In this document: piece after piece, positions 27,101 to 42,100 of the stretch
Numbering within the stretch: the first letter of the stretch is position 1
Layout of the letters: each line of letters begins with the position of its first letter
Origin: Smittia aterrima
Taxonomy: Eukaryota; Arthropoda; Insecta; Diptera; Chironomidae
Assembly: GCA_033063855.1 (NCBI GenBank)
Contig: CP093831.1
Coordinates: 9,548,001-9,612,000, forward strand
Length of the DNA: 64,000 bases
Reading direction: 5' to 3'
Notes under the pieces: generated by a model
The model's database searches: none
Seen by the model: only the letters and a program-made list of their open reading frames with translations
Told to the model about the DNA's origin: nothing
Position numbers and translations under genes: made by a program

Positions 27101-30100
27101 TCTCGCAGTTCAATCCATTCAGCAAAAAAATTCCTTCGTTCAACTTTAGTTTTGATTTTGCAGCGACAGAGAAAAATATTTTCAGTTCGTTACATTTTTG
27201 TTTGAACAATTCGAGAGACATTTTAAGGGATTTTTAAGACCAAAACAAACCCGAACAAGAAACCGAGAAAATAAAACGAAATTTGTGTGTTTTTTGTGTA
27301 TAAGTTGAGTTCTTCATTAATTTTCTTCGCTTTAAAGAACTTTCTGAATTTGATTAACACCGAAAGAAAAGCTAAATACGAGTTTGAGAATAAAGTTTGA
27401 CGTTCTGGTAAGTTTCACGTGTTCGAATGAATTCTTAACTTTCCCCAATTCAAAGCAAATCAATTCCGCTCGTGGCTGAGCAAATTCCCTTCAATTTCTT
27501 TTATAATTTAAGTCTTTTCAGAAGAAAGTCTCCGAAGATTACATAACAAAGAGTTTCAGCAGAGTTTCAAGAGATTTTCATTGTAGTTGATCATAAAGTA
27601 ACTTCAAAAGTTTGCAAATTATTAGGAGAAAGTTGAGAGGATTAGGTATTTGAGTGTACAAAAGTCGCGTTGGATATTTTTCATTTAATTAACACAAACA
27701 ACACACAATGATCTGAATTTGACATAAGAAGAATAAAAGTTGAAATTCACTTCACTTTTATTAGTCTTGGAATGCAATCTAGTTTGGTGAAGTTCGAAGT
27801 GAACTTTACTAATTCTTTAATTGGACTATCAAACGAACTTTGAATTTTGTTAGAAACTTTCTTCGTCAATCAGCAAATCGAGGAAACATTCGTCGCGTAA
27901 TTTTTCTTTAAAGTCTTGCGCGTTGATCGCTATTCCTCGTTAATTGAATTAGCTTCGATTTCTTCGAATTTGCTGGTTGAGTCAGGGAAGTGAAGAAAGT
28001 TTAGACAAACCCGTGGAAAATTATTTTTGGTTACGTTGGCTGATGCATGGAAGCTGCAGCTGACTCCTTCACGTTGTAATTATGGCAGGCAACAGAGTTA
28101 ACTCCACCCAAGTTTATGATTTCGTATGCTTGTTTTTAGTTTGATTAGTTTACAGGGATTTACCGAGAGATTTGTTGCTTTAGATCTTTATAAGTTGAGT
28201 AATGTCATCTGAGTTCCCACATAGCAAAAAAACTCTTCAGTTCGATGTTGGATATATGAAGTCGTGGATATTTTTGTACACTCAAATAAATATTTCACTT
28301 AAAATTTTCCTCGTTCGACGTCGCATCATCTTTCGTTGCGAGGTCGAACATTTGCAAACTTTCTTTCGGTTGTTTTATGATTGACATTTCATTACGCAAA
28401 TCGAGCTAAATTTATGTTTCATACCCGTCGCCATCAAACGATCTTTTGTTTCATCATTCAAATGTCTTCTCAGTGTGTAAACCACGACATCATATATGAC
28501 CATCGCGAAAATATTTGACTGTGATTCACTATTTTAAAAATGTTGGAAATTAATGACAAAATATTTTATTCGATGTTAAGTCTTCCCAATCGTATTTAAT
28601 TAACATGCAATTTATCCATGATTATTACACGCTGCAATCTAAAATTTCAAAACAAATTCAAAAACTTGTCTTGTCGACGAAAATATTTACAAAACTATCA
28701 ACGAATGCGGGGGACTAACAAACTTGATTAATGAACGTCGAATGATCAGATGATGCTGCTCGTAAATTGTCCGTCGATCTTACGAGAAGGTTGAGTGAAA
28801 GCAAAAGATATTTGGCAGCGGCCGAAGACTTTGAGATTGATCAAACTGAAGAGGAAGAGTTGGAATCGAAAGCTTCGGTTCGCACTCAACAGTCGCAAAG
28901 TCAAAGCTTCACTGAAACAACGAAAACTTCTACGTCATCTAAGAAAGACATTAATCTTCGATTAGAAACTTTACAGAGGAATCTCCCTGATAACAAAAGA
29001 ATCCCAAAGATTGATGATTCTCCTCAAACCGATTCTGATTATGTCGAGTCGTCAGATAATTCTTATAAATCTCCTAAGCTCATTCATGGACGCAAAGAAA
29101 TACAAGAAACTTCTACGTTAATTGAAAGTCGTTTGACTGTTTATGGAAGGCAAGATGTTGACATTAAGATTAGCTCAGAGTCGAGCGTCAGTGTTACTAA
29201 AACTCAATTTAATGAATCGTCGATGATAGACCCAAAGAGCACGCCTAAGAAATATAAATACACAATCATTGAGGATGAATTGCAAAACGAGGAAGATGAT
29301 TGTAATCGAGCTGATCGCAAAAAAGACGAATCAGTTGCTTTCGCTACAAAGAAAAGTATTCATCTTTATGGTAGCTTTGATTCTAATGCTGAATCTCCAG
29401 CAACTGATCCTAGTGTGTCTCATTATGTGACCGACACTGGAATCTCAATGCCGCGTGGTTTTACTGAAAACACAAGCCCAGGCATTGGTTCACATTCCGC
29501 AAATGCTTCAGAAGCTAAGAAGCCGATATTTGATCTTCTCGAAGTTGAAGCTGAAGAAACGGAATTAACCGATGCTGGCTTAAGTCCTATCGCAGCTGAT
29601 GACGCTGAAATGATTAATAATGCTTTCCAAATGGCAGCCGATGAGGAAACTCAATACACGACAACGGCAACAAGTCCAATTATGGAATTTGATGAAGTGT
29701 CAGGAACTTCAGAAGCTGCGACTATCACTGATAAGATTGAAACGAAAGATGCTTCGTCGAGTCCCCTCGATGAAAATATTGTTTTATCCATAAGCGAAGT
29801 TCCTGATATCACAGACGAAGAGTTTTTGTTCTGTCGAAGAGCGACAGGCGAAGTAAAAGCTAAAGTAAAAATTCTTGAAGAGCAAAATTCAAAGACTCAG
29901 GGTGTTTCCAAACGTCGCGTTGATTTCGAAGAAGGTCCGAAGATTGAACAATACGTCGATGAAAAGATCGAAAGCAAGCAAACCCTTTCCGAATTGAAGA
30001 AAATCTTTTCGCCTGATAAAGACGAAGAACCGGAAGAAACGATTTTGTCAGAACCAATTCAACCAGTTCAAGAAGTTATTGAAAAGATTGAAAAGCAAAT

Positions 30101-33100
30101 CTCGATTGAATCGGGAAGACGAGACAAGTCGACACTTGATACTATCGTTAAACAAACTTTTGAAAGGAAAGCAGAAACTCTCAGTGAAATTGAATCACAA
30201 ATTTTGCAAGAGGCTGACTTAGTGAAAGTCCCAGAAAAACCAAGGGAAAAGAGAGAGCTGGCAAGTCCTTTGTTCAAAGCCGATAAATATCACATTGACA
30301 CTGAAAACCTTGAAGGGATTCACGAGCCAGTTTTCGAAGTGAAAATGGTGAAAAAACGTGTGTGTGATCTAACTGACTTAGGTGACACGTGCGAAGCAAC
30401 AGAAATTGAGGACGACGACAAAGTTGTCAACGTTTCTGAAACTGTAGCTGCTCTTGAACATAAGATCAAAGAATTTGACTTAAAAACTGATGATGTTAGC
30501 GCAAAGAAAGGCATAACTGATTCTGAAAGGAATTTACTTGTCTTGGAAACAACTGACGATATTTTGTCGCCAACTGACAAAGAAAAAATTCAGAAAACTG
30601 TTGCCGAAAAAATAACCATTTATGAAAGAAAAATTTCAGATGAGGAAAGCTCAACTGAAGAATCAACAAACGAAATCTCTAAGAAAAAATCTTTAGAAAC
30701 GGAAAATATTAAAGAAGAAAAATGTTTCACTACAACTATAACAATGATTAAACAAACTGTAACTAAAGAAAAATCAGAACTTGATTATAAATTGTCACAA
30801 GCAGTGGAAAAAACATCAAAACAAGCTCTACCAGCCAATAAAATTGCTGAGCTTTCTAAGCCACAAATGATCTCTGAACCTGTTGAATCTGATTCAGATG
30901 AAGACGATAAAGAAGCACCATTGAAAACTCCTGTCTTTGAAAAAGTCGATCCATTGAAACCTTTCGAGAAAGTTGACACAACAAAAGAATTCTCAAGCGT
31001 CGAAAAATCAGTAACGCAATCTGTCACAATTGTAAAAAAAACAATCGTTGATGAAAAACCAAAGCTTGACGATAAATTGCCTCAAGCAATCGATGACAAA
31101 CCAACTGAAAAAGCTCCACCGAAATCTCCATCAGACGATAAAATTGCTGAGCTTTCTAAACCACAAAAGATCTCTGAACCTGTTGAATCTGATTCAAATG
31201 ATGACGATAAGGACGAACCATTGAAAGCTCCAATCTTTGAGAAAGACCATCCATTGAAACCTTTCGAGAAAGTTGACACAACAAAAGAATTCTCAAGCGT
31301 CGAAAAATCAGTAACGCAATCTGTCACAATTGTGAAAGAAACAATCGTTGATGGAAAACCAAAGCTTGACGATAAATTGCCTCAAGCAATCGATGAGAAA
31401 CCAACTGAAAAAGCTCCTTCGAAATCTCCATCAGACGATAAAATTGCTGAGCTTTCTAAGCCACAAAAGATCTCTGAACCTGTTGAGTCTGATTCAGATG
31501 AAGACGATAAGGAAGAACCATTGAAAACTCCTTTCTTTGGAAAAGTCGATCCATTGAAACCTTTCGAGAAAGTTGACACAACAAAAGAATTCTCAAGCAT
31601 CGAAAAATCAGTAACGCAATCTGTCACAATTGTGAAAGAAACAATCGTTGATGAAAAACCAAAGCTTGACGATAAATTGCCTCAAGCAATCGATGAAAAA
31701 CCAACTGAAAAAGCTCCATCGAAATCTCCATCAGACGATAAAATTGTTGAGCTTTCTAAGCCACAAAAGATCTCTGAACCTGTTGAATCTGATTCAGATG
31801 AAGACGATAAGGACGAACCATTGAAAGCTCCAATCTTTGAGAAAGTCCATCCTTTGAAACCTTTCGAGAAAGTTGACACAACAAAAAAATTCTCAAGCGT
31901 CGAAAAATCAGTAACGCAATCTGTCACAATTGTAAAAGAAACAATCGTTGATGAAAAACCAAAGCTTGACGATAAATTGCCTCAAGCAATCGATGAGAAA
32001 CCAACTGAAAAAGCTCCATCGAAATCTCCATCAGACGATAAAATTGTTGAGCTTTCTAAGCCACAAAAGATCTCTGAACCTGTTGAATCTGATTCAGATG
32101 AAGACGATAAGGACGAACCATTGAAAGCTCCAATCTTTGAGAAAGTCCATCCTTTGAAACCTTTCGAGAAAGTTGACACAACAAAAGAATTCTCAAGCAT
32201 CGAAAAATCAGTAACGCAATCTGTCACAATTGTGAAAGAAACAATCGTTGATGAAAAACCAAAGCTTGACGATAAATTGCCTCAAGCAATCGATGAGAAA
32301 CCAACTGAAAAAGCTCCATCGAAATCTCCATCAGACGATAAAATTGTTGAGCTTTCTAAGTCACAAAAGATCTCTGAACCTGTTGAATCTGATTCAGATG
32401 AAGACGATAAGGACGAACCATTGAAAGCTCCAATCTTTGAGAAAGTCCATCCTTTGAAACCTTTCGAGAAAGTTGACACAACAAAAGAATTCTCAAGCGT
32501 CGAAAAATCAGTAACGCAATCTGTCACAATTGTGAAAGAAACAATCGTTGATGAAAAACCAAAGCTTGACGATAAATTGCCTCAAGCAATCGATGAGAAA
32601 CCAACTGAAAAAGCTCCATCGAAATCTCCATCAGACGATAAAATTGCTGAGCTTTCTAAGCCACAAAAGATCTCTGAACCTGTTGAGTCTGATTCAGATG
32701 AAGACGATAAGGAAGAACCATTGAAAACTCCTTTCTTTGGAAAAGTCGATCCATTGAAACCTTTCGAGAAAGTTGACACAACAAAAGAATTCTCAAGCGT
32801 CGAAAAATCAGTAACGCAATCTGTCACAATTGTGAAAGAAACAATCGTTGATGAAAAACCAAAGCTTGACGATAAATTGCCTCAAGCAATCGATGAGAAA
32901 CCAACTGAAAAAGCTCCATCGAAATCTCCATCAGACGATAAAATTGTTGAGCTTTCTAAGCCACAAAAGATCTCTGAACCTGTCGAATCTGATTCAGATG
33001 AAGACGATAAGGACGAACCATTGAAAGCTCCAATCTTTGAGAAAGTCCATCCTTTGAAACCTTTCGAGAAAGTTGACACAACAAAAGAATTCTCAAGCGT

Positions 33101-36100
33101 CGAAAAATCAGTAACGCAATCTGTCACAATTGTGAAAGAAACAATCGTTGATGAAAAACCAAAGCTTGACGATAAATTGCCTCAAGCAATCGATGAGAAA
33201 CCAACTGAAAAAGCTCCATCGAAATCTCCATCAGACGATAAAATTGCTGAGCTTTCTAAGCCACAAAAGATCTCTGAACCTGTCGAATCTGATTCAGATG
33301 AAGACGATAAGGAAGCACCATTGAAAACTCCAATCTTTGAGAAAGTCGATCCATTGAAACCTTTCGAGAAAGTTGACACAACAAAAGAATTCTCAAGCGT
33401 CGAAAAATCAGTAACGCAATCTGTCACAATTGTGAAAGAAACAATCGTTGATGAAAAACCAAAGCTTGACGATAAATTGCCTCAAGCAATCGATGAGAAA
33501 CCAACTGAAAAAGCTCCATCGAAATCTCCATCAGACGATAAAATTGCTGAGCTTTCTAAGCCACAAAAGATCTCTGAACCTGTTGAATCTGATTCAGATG
33601 AAGACGATAAGGACGAACCATTGAAAGCTCCAATCTTTGAGAAAGTCCATCCATTGAAACCTTTCGAGAAAGTTGACACAACAAAAGAATTCTCAAGCGT
33701 CGAAAAATCAGTAACGCAATCTGTCACAATTGTAAAAGAAACAATCGTTGATGAAAAACCAAAGCTTGACGATAAATTGCCTCAAGCAATCGATGAGAAA
33801 CCAACTGAAAAAGCTCCATCGAAATCTCCATCAGACGATAAAATTGCTGAGCTTTCTAAGCCACAAAAGATCTCTGAACCTGTTGAATCTGATTCAGATG
33901 AAGACGATAAGGACGAACCATTGAAAGCTCCAATCTTTGAGAAAGTCCATCCATTGAAACCTTTCGAGAAAGTTGACACAACAAAAGAATTCTCAAGCGT
34001 CGAAAAATCAGTAACGCAATCTGTCACAATTGTAAAAGAAACAATCGTTGATGAAAAACCAAAGCTTGACGATAAATTGCCTCAAGCAATCGATGAGAAA
34101 CCAACTGAAAAAGCTCCATCGAAATCTCCATCAGACGATAAAATTGCTGAGCTTTCTAAGCCACAAAAGATCTCAGAACCTGTTGAATCTGATTCAGATG
34201 AAGACGATAAGGACGAACCATTGAAAGCTCCAATCTTTGAGAAAGTCCATCCATTGAAACCTTTCGAGAAAGTTGACACAACAAAAGAATTCTCAAGCGT
34301 CGAAAAATCAGTAACGCAATCTGTCACAATTGTAAAAGAAACAATCGTTGATGAAAAACCAAAGCTTGACGATAAATTGCCTCAAGCAATCGATGAGAAA
34401 CCAACTGAAAAAGCTCCATCGAAATCTCCATCAGACGATAAAATTGCTGAGCTTTCTAAGCCACAAAAGATCTCTGAACCTGTTGAATCTGATTCAGATG
34501 AAGACGAACCATTGAAAGCTCCAATCTTTGAGAAAGTCGATCCATTGAAACCTTTCGAGAAAGTTGACACAACAAAAGAATTCTCAAGCGTCGAAAAATC
34601 AGTAACGCAATCTGTCACAATTGTGAAAGAAACAATCGTTGATGAAAAACCAAAGCTTGACGATAAATTGCCTCAAGCAATCGATGAGAAACCAACTGAA
34701 AAAGCTCCATCGAAATCTCCATCAGACGATAAAATTGCTGAGCTTTCTAAGCCACAAAAGATCTCTGAACCTGTTGAATCTGATTCAGATGAAGACGATA
34801 AGGAAGCACCATTGAAAACTCCTGTCTTTGGAAAAGTCGATCCATTGAAACCTTTCGAGAAAGTTGACACAACAAAAGAATTCTCAAGCGTCGAAAAATC
34901 AGTAACGCAATCTGTCACAATTGTAAAAGAAACAATCGTTGATGAAAAACCAAAGCTTGACGATAAATTGCCTCAAGCAATCGATGAGAAACCAACTGAA
35001 AAAGCTCCATCGAAATCTCCATCAGACGATAAAATTGCTGAGCTTTCTAAGCCACAAAAGATCTCTGAACCTGTTGAATCTGATTCAGATGAAGACGAAC
35101 CATTGAAAGCTCCAATCTTTGAGAAAGTCGATCCATTGAAACCTTTCGAGAAAGTTGACACAACAAAAGAATTCTCAAGCGTCGAAAAATCAATAACGCA
35201 ATCTGTCACAATTGTAAAAGAAACAATCGTTGATGAAAAACCAAAGTTTGACGGTAAATTGCCTCAAGCAATCGATGAGAAACCAACTGAAAAAGCTCCA
35301 TCGAAATCTCCATCAGACGATAAAATTGCTGAGCTTTCTAAGCCACAAAAGATCTCTGAACCTGTTGAATCTGATTCAGATGAAGACGAACCATTGAAAG
35401 CTCCAATCTTTGAGAAAGTCGATCCATTGAAACCTTTCGAGAAAGTTGACACAACAAAAGAATTCTCAAGCGTCGAAAAATCAATAACGCAATCTGTCAC
35501 AATTGTAAAAGAAACAATCGTTGATGAAAAACCAAAGCTTGACGATAAATTGCCTCAAGCAATCGATGAGAAACCAACTGAAAAAGCTCCATCGAAATCT
35601 CCATCAGACGATAAAATTGCTGAGCTTTCTAAGCCACAAAAGATCTCTGAACCTGTTGAATCTGATTCAGATGAAGACGATAAGGACGAACCATTGAAAG
35701 CTCCAATCTTTGAGAAAGTCCATCCATTGAAACCTTTCGAGAAAGTTGACACAACAAAAGAATTCTCAAGCGTCGAAAAATCAGTAACGCAATCTGTCAC
35801 AATTGTAAAAGAAACAATCGTTGATGAAAAACCAAAGCTTGACGATAAATTGCCTCAAGCAATCGATGAGAAACCAACTGAAAAAGCTCCATCGAAATCT
35901 CCATCAGACGATAAAATTGCTGAGCTTTCTAAGCCACAAAAGATCTCTGAACCTGTTGAATCTGATTCAGATGAAGACGATAAGGACGAACCATTGAAAG
36001 CTCCAATCTTTGAGAAAGTCCATCCATTGAAACCTTTCGAGAAAGTTGACACAACAAAAGAATTCTCAAGCGTCGAAAAATCAGTAACGCAATCTGTCAC

Positions 36101-39100
36101 AATTGTAAAAGAAACAATCGTTGATGAAAAACCAAAGCTTGACGATAAATTGCCTCAAGCAATCGATGAGAAACCAACTGAAAAAGCTCCATCGAAATCT
36201 CCATCAGACGATAAAATTGCTGAGCTTTCTAAGCCACAAAAGATCTCAGAACCTGTTGAATCTGATTCAGATGAAGACGATAAGGACGAACCATTGAAAG
36301 CTCCAATCTTTGAGAAAGTCCATCCATTGAAACCTTTCGAGAAAGTTGACACAACAAAAGAATTCTCAAGCGTCGAAAAATCAGTAACGCAATCTGTCAC
36401 AATTGTAAAAGAAACAATCGTTGATGAAAAACCAAAGCTTGACGATAAATTGCCTCAAGCAATCGATGAGAAACCAACTGAAAAAGCTCCATCGAAATCT
36501 CCATCAGACGATAAAATTGCTGAGCTTTCTAAGCCACAAAAGATCTCTGAACCTGTTGAATCTGATTCAGATGAAGACGATAAGGACGAACCATTGAAAG
36601 CTCCAATCTTTGAGAAAGTCCATCCATTGAAACCTTTCGAGAAAGTTGACACAACAAAAGAATTCTCAAGCGTCGAAAAATCAGTAACGCAATCTGTCAC
36701 AATTGTAAAAGAAACAATCGTTGATGAAAAACCAAAGCTTGACGATAAATTGCCTCAAGCAATCGATGAGAAACCAACTGAAAAAGCTCCATCGAAATCT
36801 CCATCAGACGATAAAATTGCTGAGCTTTCTAAGCCACAAAAGATCTCTGAACCTGTTGAATCTGATTCAGATGAAGACGAACCATTGAAAGCTCCAATCT
36901 TTGAGAAAGTCGATCCATTGAAACCTTTCGAGAAAGTTGACACAACAAAAGAATTCTCAAGCGTCGAAAAATCAGTAACGCAATCTGTCACAATTGTGAA
37001 AGAAACAATCGTTGATGAAAAACCAAAGCTTGACGATAAATTGCCTCAAGCAATCGATGAGAAACCAACTGAAAAAGCTCCATCGAAATCTCCATCAGAC
37101 GATAAAATTGCTGAGCTTTCTAAGCCACAAAAGATCTCTGAACCTGTTGAATCTGATTCAGATGAAGACGATAAGGAAGCACCATTGAAAGCTCCTGTCT
37201 TTGGAAAAGTCGATCCATTGAAACCTTTCGAGAAAGTTGACACAACAAAAGAATTCTCAAGCGTCGAAAAATCAGTAACGCAATCTGTCACAATTGTGAA
37301 AGAAACAATCGTTGATGAAAAACCAAAGCTTGACGATAAATTGCCTCAAGCAATCGATGAGAAACCAACTGAAAAAGCTCCATCGAAATCTCCATCAGAC
37401 GATAAAATTGCTGAGCTTTCTAAGCCACAAAAGATCTCTGAACCTGTCGAATCTGATTCAGATGAAGACGATAAGGATGCACCATTGAAAGCTCCAATCT
37501 TTGAGAAAGTCGATCCATTGAAACCTTTCGAGAAAGTTGACACAACAAAAGAATTCTCAAGCGTCGAAAAATCAATAACGCAATCTGTCACAATTGTGAA
37601 AGAAACAATCGTTGATGAAAAACCAAAGCTTGACGATAAATTGCCTCAAGCAATCGATGAGAAACCAACTGAAAAAGCTCCATCGAAATCTCCATCAGAC
37701 GATAAAATTGCTGAGCTTTCTAAGCCACAAAAGATCTCTGAACCTGTCGAATCTGATTCAGATGAAGACGATAAGGAAGCACCATTGAAAGCTCCTGTCT
37801 TTGGAAAAGTCGATCCATTGAAACCTTTCGAGAAAGTTGACACAACAAAAGAATTCTCAAGCGTCGAAAAATCAATAACGCAATCTGTCACAATTGTGAA
37901 AGAAACAATCGTTGATGAAAAACCAAAGCTTGACGATAAATTGCCTCAAGCAATCGATGAGAAACCAACTGAAAAAGCTCCATCGAAATCTCCATCAGAC
38001 GATAAAATTGCTGAGCTTTCTAAGCCACAAAAGATCTCTGAACCTGTCGAATCTGATTCAGATGAAGACGATAAGGAAGCACCATTGAAAGCTCCTGTCT
38101 TTGGAAAAGTCGATCCATTGAAACCTTTCGAGAAAGTTGACACAACAAAAGAATTCTCAAGCGTCGAAAAATCAGTAACGCAATCTGTCACAATTGTAAA
38201 AGAAACAATCGTTGATGAAAAACCAAAGCTTGACGATAAATTGCCTCAAGCAATCGATGAGAAACCAACTGAAAAAGCTCCATCGAAATCTCCATCAGAC
38301 GATAAAATTGCTGAGCTTTCTAAGCCACAAAAGATCTCTGAACCTGTCGAATCTGATTCAGATGAAGACGATAAGGAAGCACCATTGAAAGCTCCAATCT
38401 TTGAGAAAGTCGATCCATTGAAACCTTTCGAGAAAGTTGACACAACAAAAGAATTCTCAAGCGTCGAAAAATCAGTAACGCAATCTGTCACAATTGTAAA
38501 AGAAACAATCGTTGATGAAAAACCAAAGCTTGACGATAAATTGCCTCAAGCAATCGATGAGAAACCAACTGAAAAAGCTCCATCGAAATCTCCATCAGAC
38601 GATAAAATTGCTGAGCTTTCTAAGCCACAAAAGATCTCTGAACCTGTTGAATCTGATTCAGATGAAGACGATAAGGAAGCACCATTGAAAACTCCTGTCT
38701 TTGGAAAAGTCGATCCATTGAAACCTTTCGAGAAAGTTGACACAACAAAAGAATTCTCAAGCGTCGAAAAATCAGTAACGCAATCTGTCACAATTGTAAA
38801 AGAAACAATCGTTGATGAAAAACCAAAGCTTGACGATAAATTGCCTCAAGCAATCGATGAGAAACCAACTGAAAAAGCTCCATCGAAATCTCCATCAGAC
38901 GATAAAATTGCTGAGCTTTCTAAGCCACAAAAGATCTCTGAACCTGTTGAATCTGATTCAGATGAAGACGATAAGGAAGCACCATTGAAAACTCCTGTCT
39001 TTGGAAAAGTCGATCCATTGAAACCTTTCGAGAAAGTTGACACAACAAAAGAATTCTCAAGCGTCGAAAAATCAGTAACGCAATCTGTCACAATTGTGAA

Positions 39101-42100
39101 AGAAACAATCGTTGATGAAAAACCAAAGCTTGACGATAAATTGCCTCAAGCAATCGATGAGAAACCAACTGAAAAAGCTCCATCGAAATCTCCATCAGAC
39201 GATAAAATTGCTGAGCTTTCTAAGCCACAAAAGATCTCTGAACCTGTTGAATCTGATTCAGATGAAGACGATAAGGAAGCACCATTGAAAACTCCTGTCT
39301 TTGGAAAAGTCGATCCATTGAAACCTTTCGAGAAAGTTGACACAACAAAAGAATTCTCAAGCGTCGAAAAATCAGTAACGCAATCTGTCACAATTGTGAA
39401 AGAAACAATCGTTGATGAAAAACCAAAGCTTGACGATAAATTGCCTCAAGCAATCGATGAGAAACCAACTGAAAAAGCTCCATCGAAATCTCCATCAGAC
39501 GATAAAATTGCTGAGCTTTCTAAGCCACAAAAGATCTCTGAACCTGTCGAATCTGATTCAGATGAAGACGATAAGGAAGCACCATTGAAAACTCCTGTCT
39601 TTGGAAAAGTCGATCCATTGAAACCTTTCGAGAAAGTTGACACAACAAAAGAATTCTCAAGCGTCGAAAAATCAGTAACGCAATCTGTCACAATTGTGAA
39701 AGAAACAATCGTTGATGAAAAACCAAAGCTTGACGATAAATTGCCTCAAGCAATCGATGAGAAACCAACTGAAAAAGCTCCATCGAAATCTCCATCAGAC
39801 GATAAAATTGCTGAGCTTTCTAAGCCACAAAAGATCTCTGAACCTGTCGAATCTGATTCAGATGAAGACGATAAGGAAGCACCATTGAAAACTCCTGTCT
39901 TTGGAAAAGTCGATCCATTGAAACCTTTCGAGAAAGTTGACACAACAAAAGAATTCTCAAGCGTCGAAAAATCAGTAACGCAATCTGTCACAATTGTGAA
40001 AGAAACAATCGTTGATGAAAAACCAAAGCTTGACGATAAATTGCCTCAAGCAATCGATGAGAAACCAACTGAAAAAGCTCCATCGAAATCTCCATCAGAC
40101 GATAAAATTGCTGAGCTTTCTAAGCCACAAAAGATCTCTGAACCTGTCGAATCTGATTCAGATGAAGACGATAAGGAAGCACCATTGAAAACTCCTGTCT
40201 TTGGAAAAGTCGATCCATTGAAACCTTTCGAGAAAGTTGACACAACAAAAGAATTCTCAAGCGTCGAAAAATCAGTAACGCAATCTGTCACAATTGTGAA
40301 AGAAACAATCGTTGATGAAAAACCAAAGCTTGACGATAAATTGCCTCAAGCAATCGATGAGAAACCAACTGAAAAAGCTCCATCGAAATCTCCATCAGAC
40401 GATAAAATTGCTGAGCTTTCTAAGCCACAAAAGATCTCTGAACCTGTCGAATCTGATTCAGATGAAGACGATAAGGAAGCACCATTGAAAACTCCTGTCT
40501 TTGGAAAAGTCGATCCATTGAAACCTTTCGAGAAAGTTGACACAACAAAAGAATTCTCAAGCGTCGAAAAATCAGTAACGCAATCTGTCACAATTGTGAA
40601 AGAAACAATCGTTGATGAAAAACCAAAGCTTGACGATAAATTGCCTCAAGCAATCGATGAGAAACCAACTGAAAAAGCTCCATCGAAATCTCCATCAGAC
40701 GATAAAATTGCTGAGCTTTCTAAGCCACAAAAGATCTCTGAACCTGTCGAATCTGATTCAGATGAAGACGATAAGGAAGCACCACTAAAAACTCCTGTCT
40801 TTGGAAAAGTCGACCCATTGAAACCTTTCGAGAAAGTTGACACAACAAAAGAATTCTCAAGCGTCGAAAAATCAGTAACGCAATCTGTCACAATTGTGAA
40901 AGAAACAATCGTTGATGAAAAACCAAAGCTTGACGATAAATTGCCTCAAGCAATCGATGAGAAACCAACTGAAAAAGCTCCATCGAAATCTCCATCAGAC
41001 GATAAAATTGCTGAGCTTTCTAAGCCACAAAAGATCTCTGAACCTGTCGAATCTGATTCAGATGAAGACGATAAGGAAGCACCATTGAAAACTCCTGTCT
41101 TTGGAAAAGTCGATCCATTGAAACCTTTCGAGAAAGTTGACACAACAAAAGAATTCTCAAGCGTCGAAAAATCAGTAACGCAATCTGTCACAATTGTGAA
41201 AGAAACAATCGTTGATGAAAAACCAAAGCTTGACGATAAATTGCCTCAAGCAATCGATGAGAAACCAACTGAAAAAGCTCCATCGAAATCTCCATCAGAC
41301 GATAAAATTGCTGAGCTTTCTAAGCCACAAAAGATCTCTGAACCTGTCGAATCTGATTCAGATGAAGACGATAAGGAAGCACCATTGAAAACTCCTGTCT
41401 TTGGAAAAGTCGATCCATTGAAACCTTTCGAGAAAGTTGACACAACAAAAGAATTCTCAAGCGTCGAAAAATCAGTAACGCAATCTGTCACAATTGTGAA
41501 AGAAACAATCGTTGATGAAAAACCAAAGCTTGACGATAAATTGCCTCAAGCAATCGATGAGAAACCAACTGAAAAAGCTCCATCGAAATCTCCATCAGAC
41601 GATAAAATTGCTGAGCTTTCTAAGCCACAAAAGATCTCTGAACCTGTCGAATCTGATTCAGATGAAGACGATAAGGAAGCACCATTGAAAACTCCTGTCT
41701 TTGGAAAAGTCGATCCATTGAAACCTTTCGAGAAAGTTGACACAACAAAAGAATTCTCAAGCGTCGAAAAATCAGTAACGCAATCTGTCACAATTGTGAA
41801 AGAAACAATCGTTGATGAAAAACCAAAGCTTGACGATAAATTGCCTCAAGCAATCGATGAGAAACCAACTGAAAAAGCTCCATCGAAATCTCCATCAGAC
41901 GATAAAATTGCTGAGCTTTCTAAGCCACAAAAGATCTCTGAACCTGTCGAATCTGATTCAGATGAAGACGATAAGGAAGCACCATTGAAAACTCCTGTCT
42001 TTGGAAAAGTCGATCCATTGAAACCTTTCGAGAAAGTTGACACAACAAAAGAATTCTCAAGCGTCGAAAAATCAGTAACGCAATCTGTCACAATTGTGAA

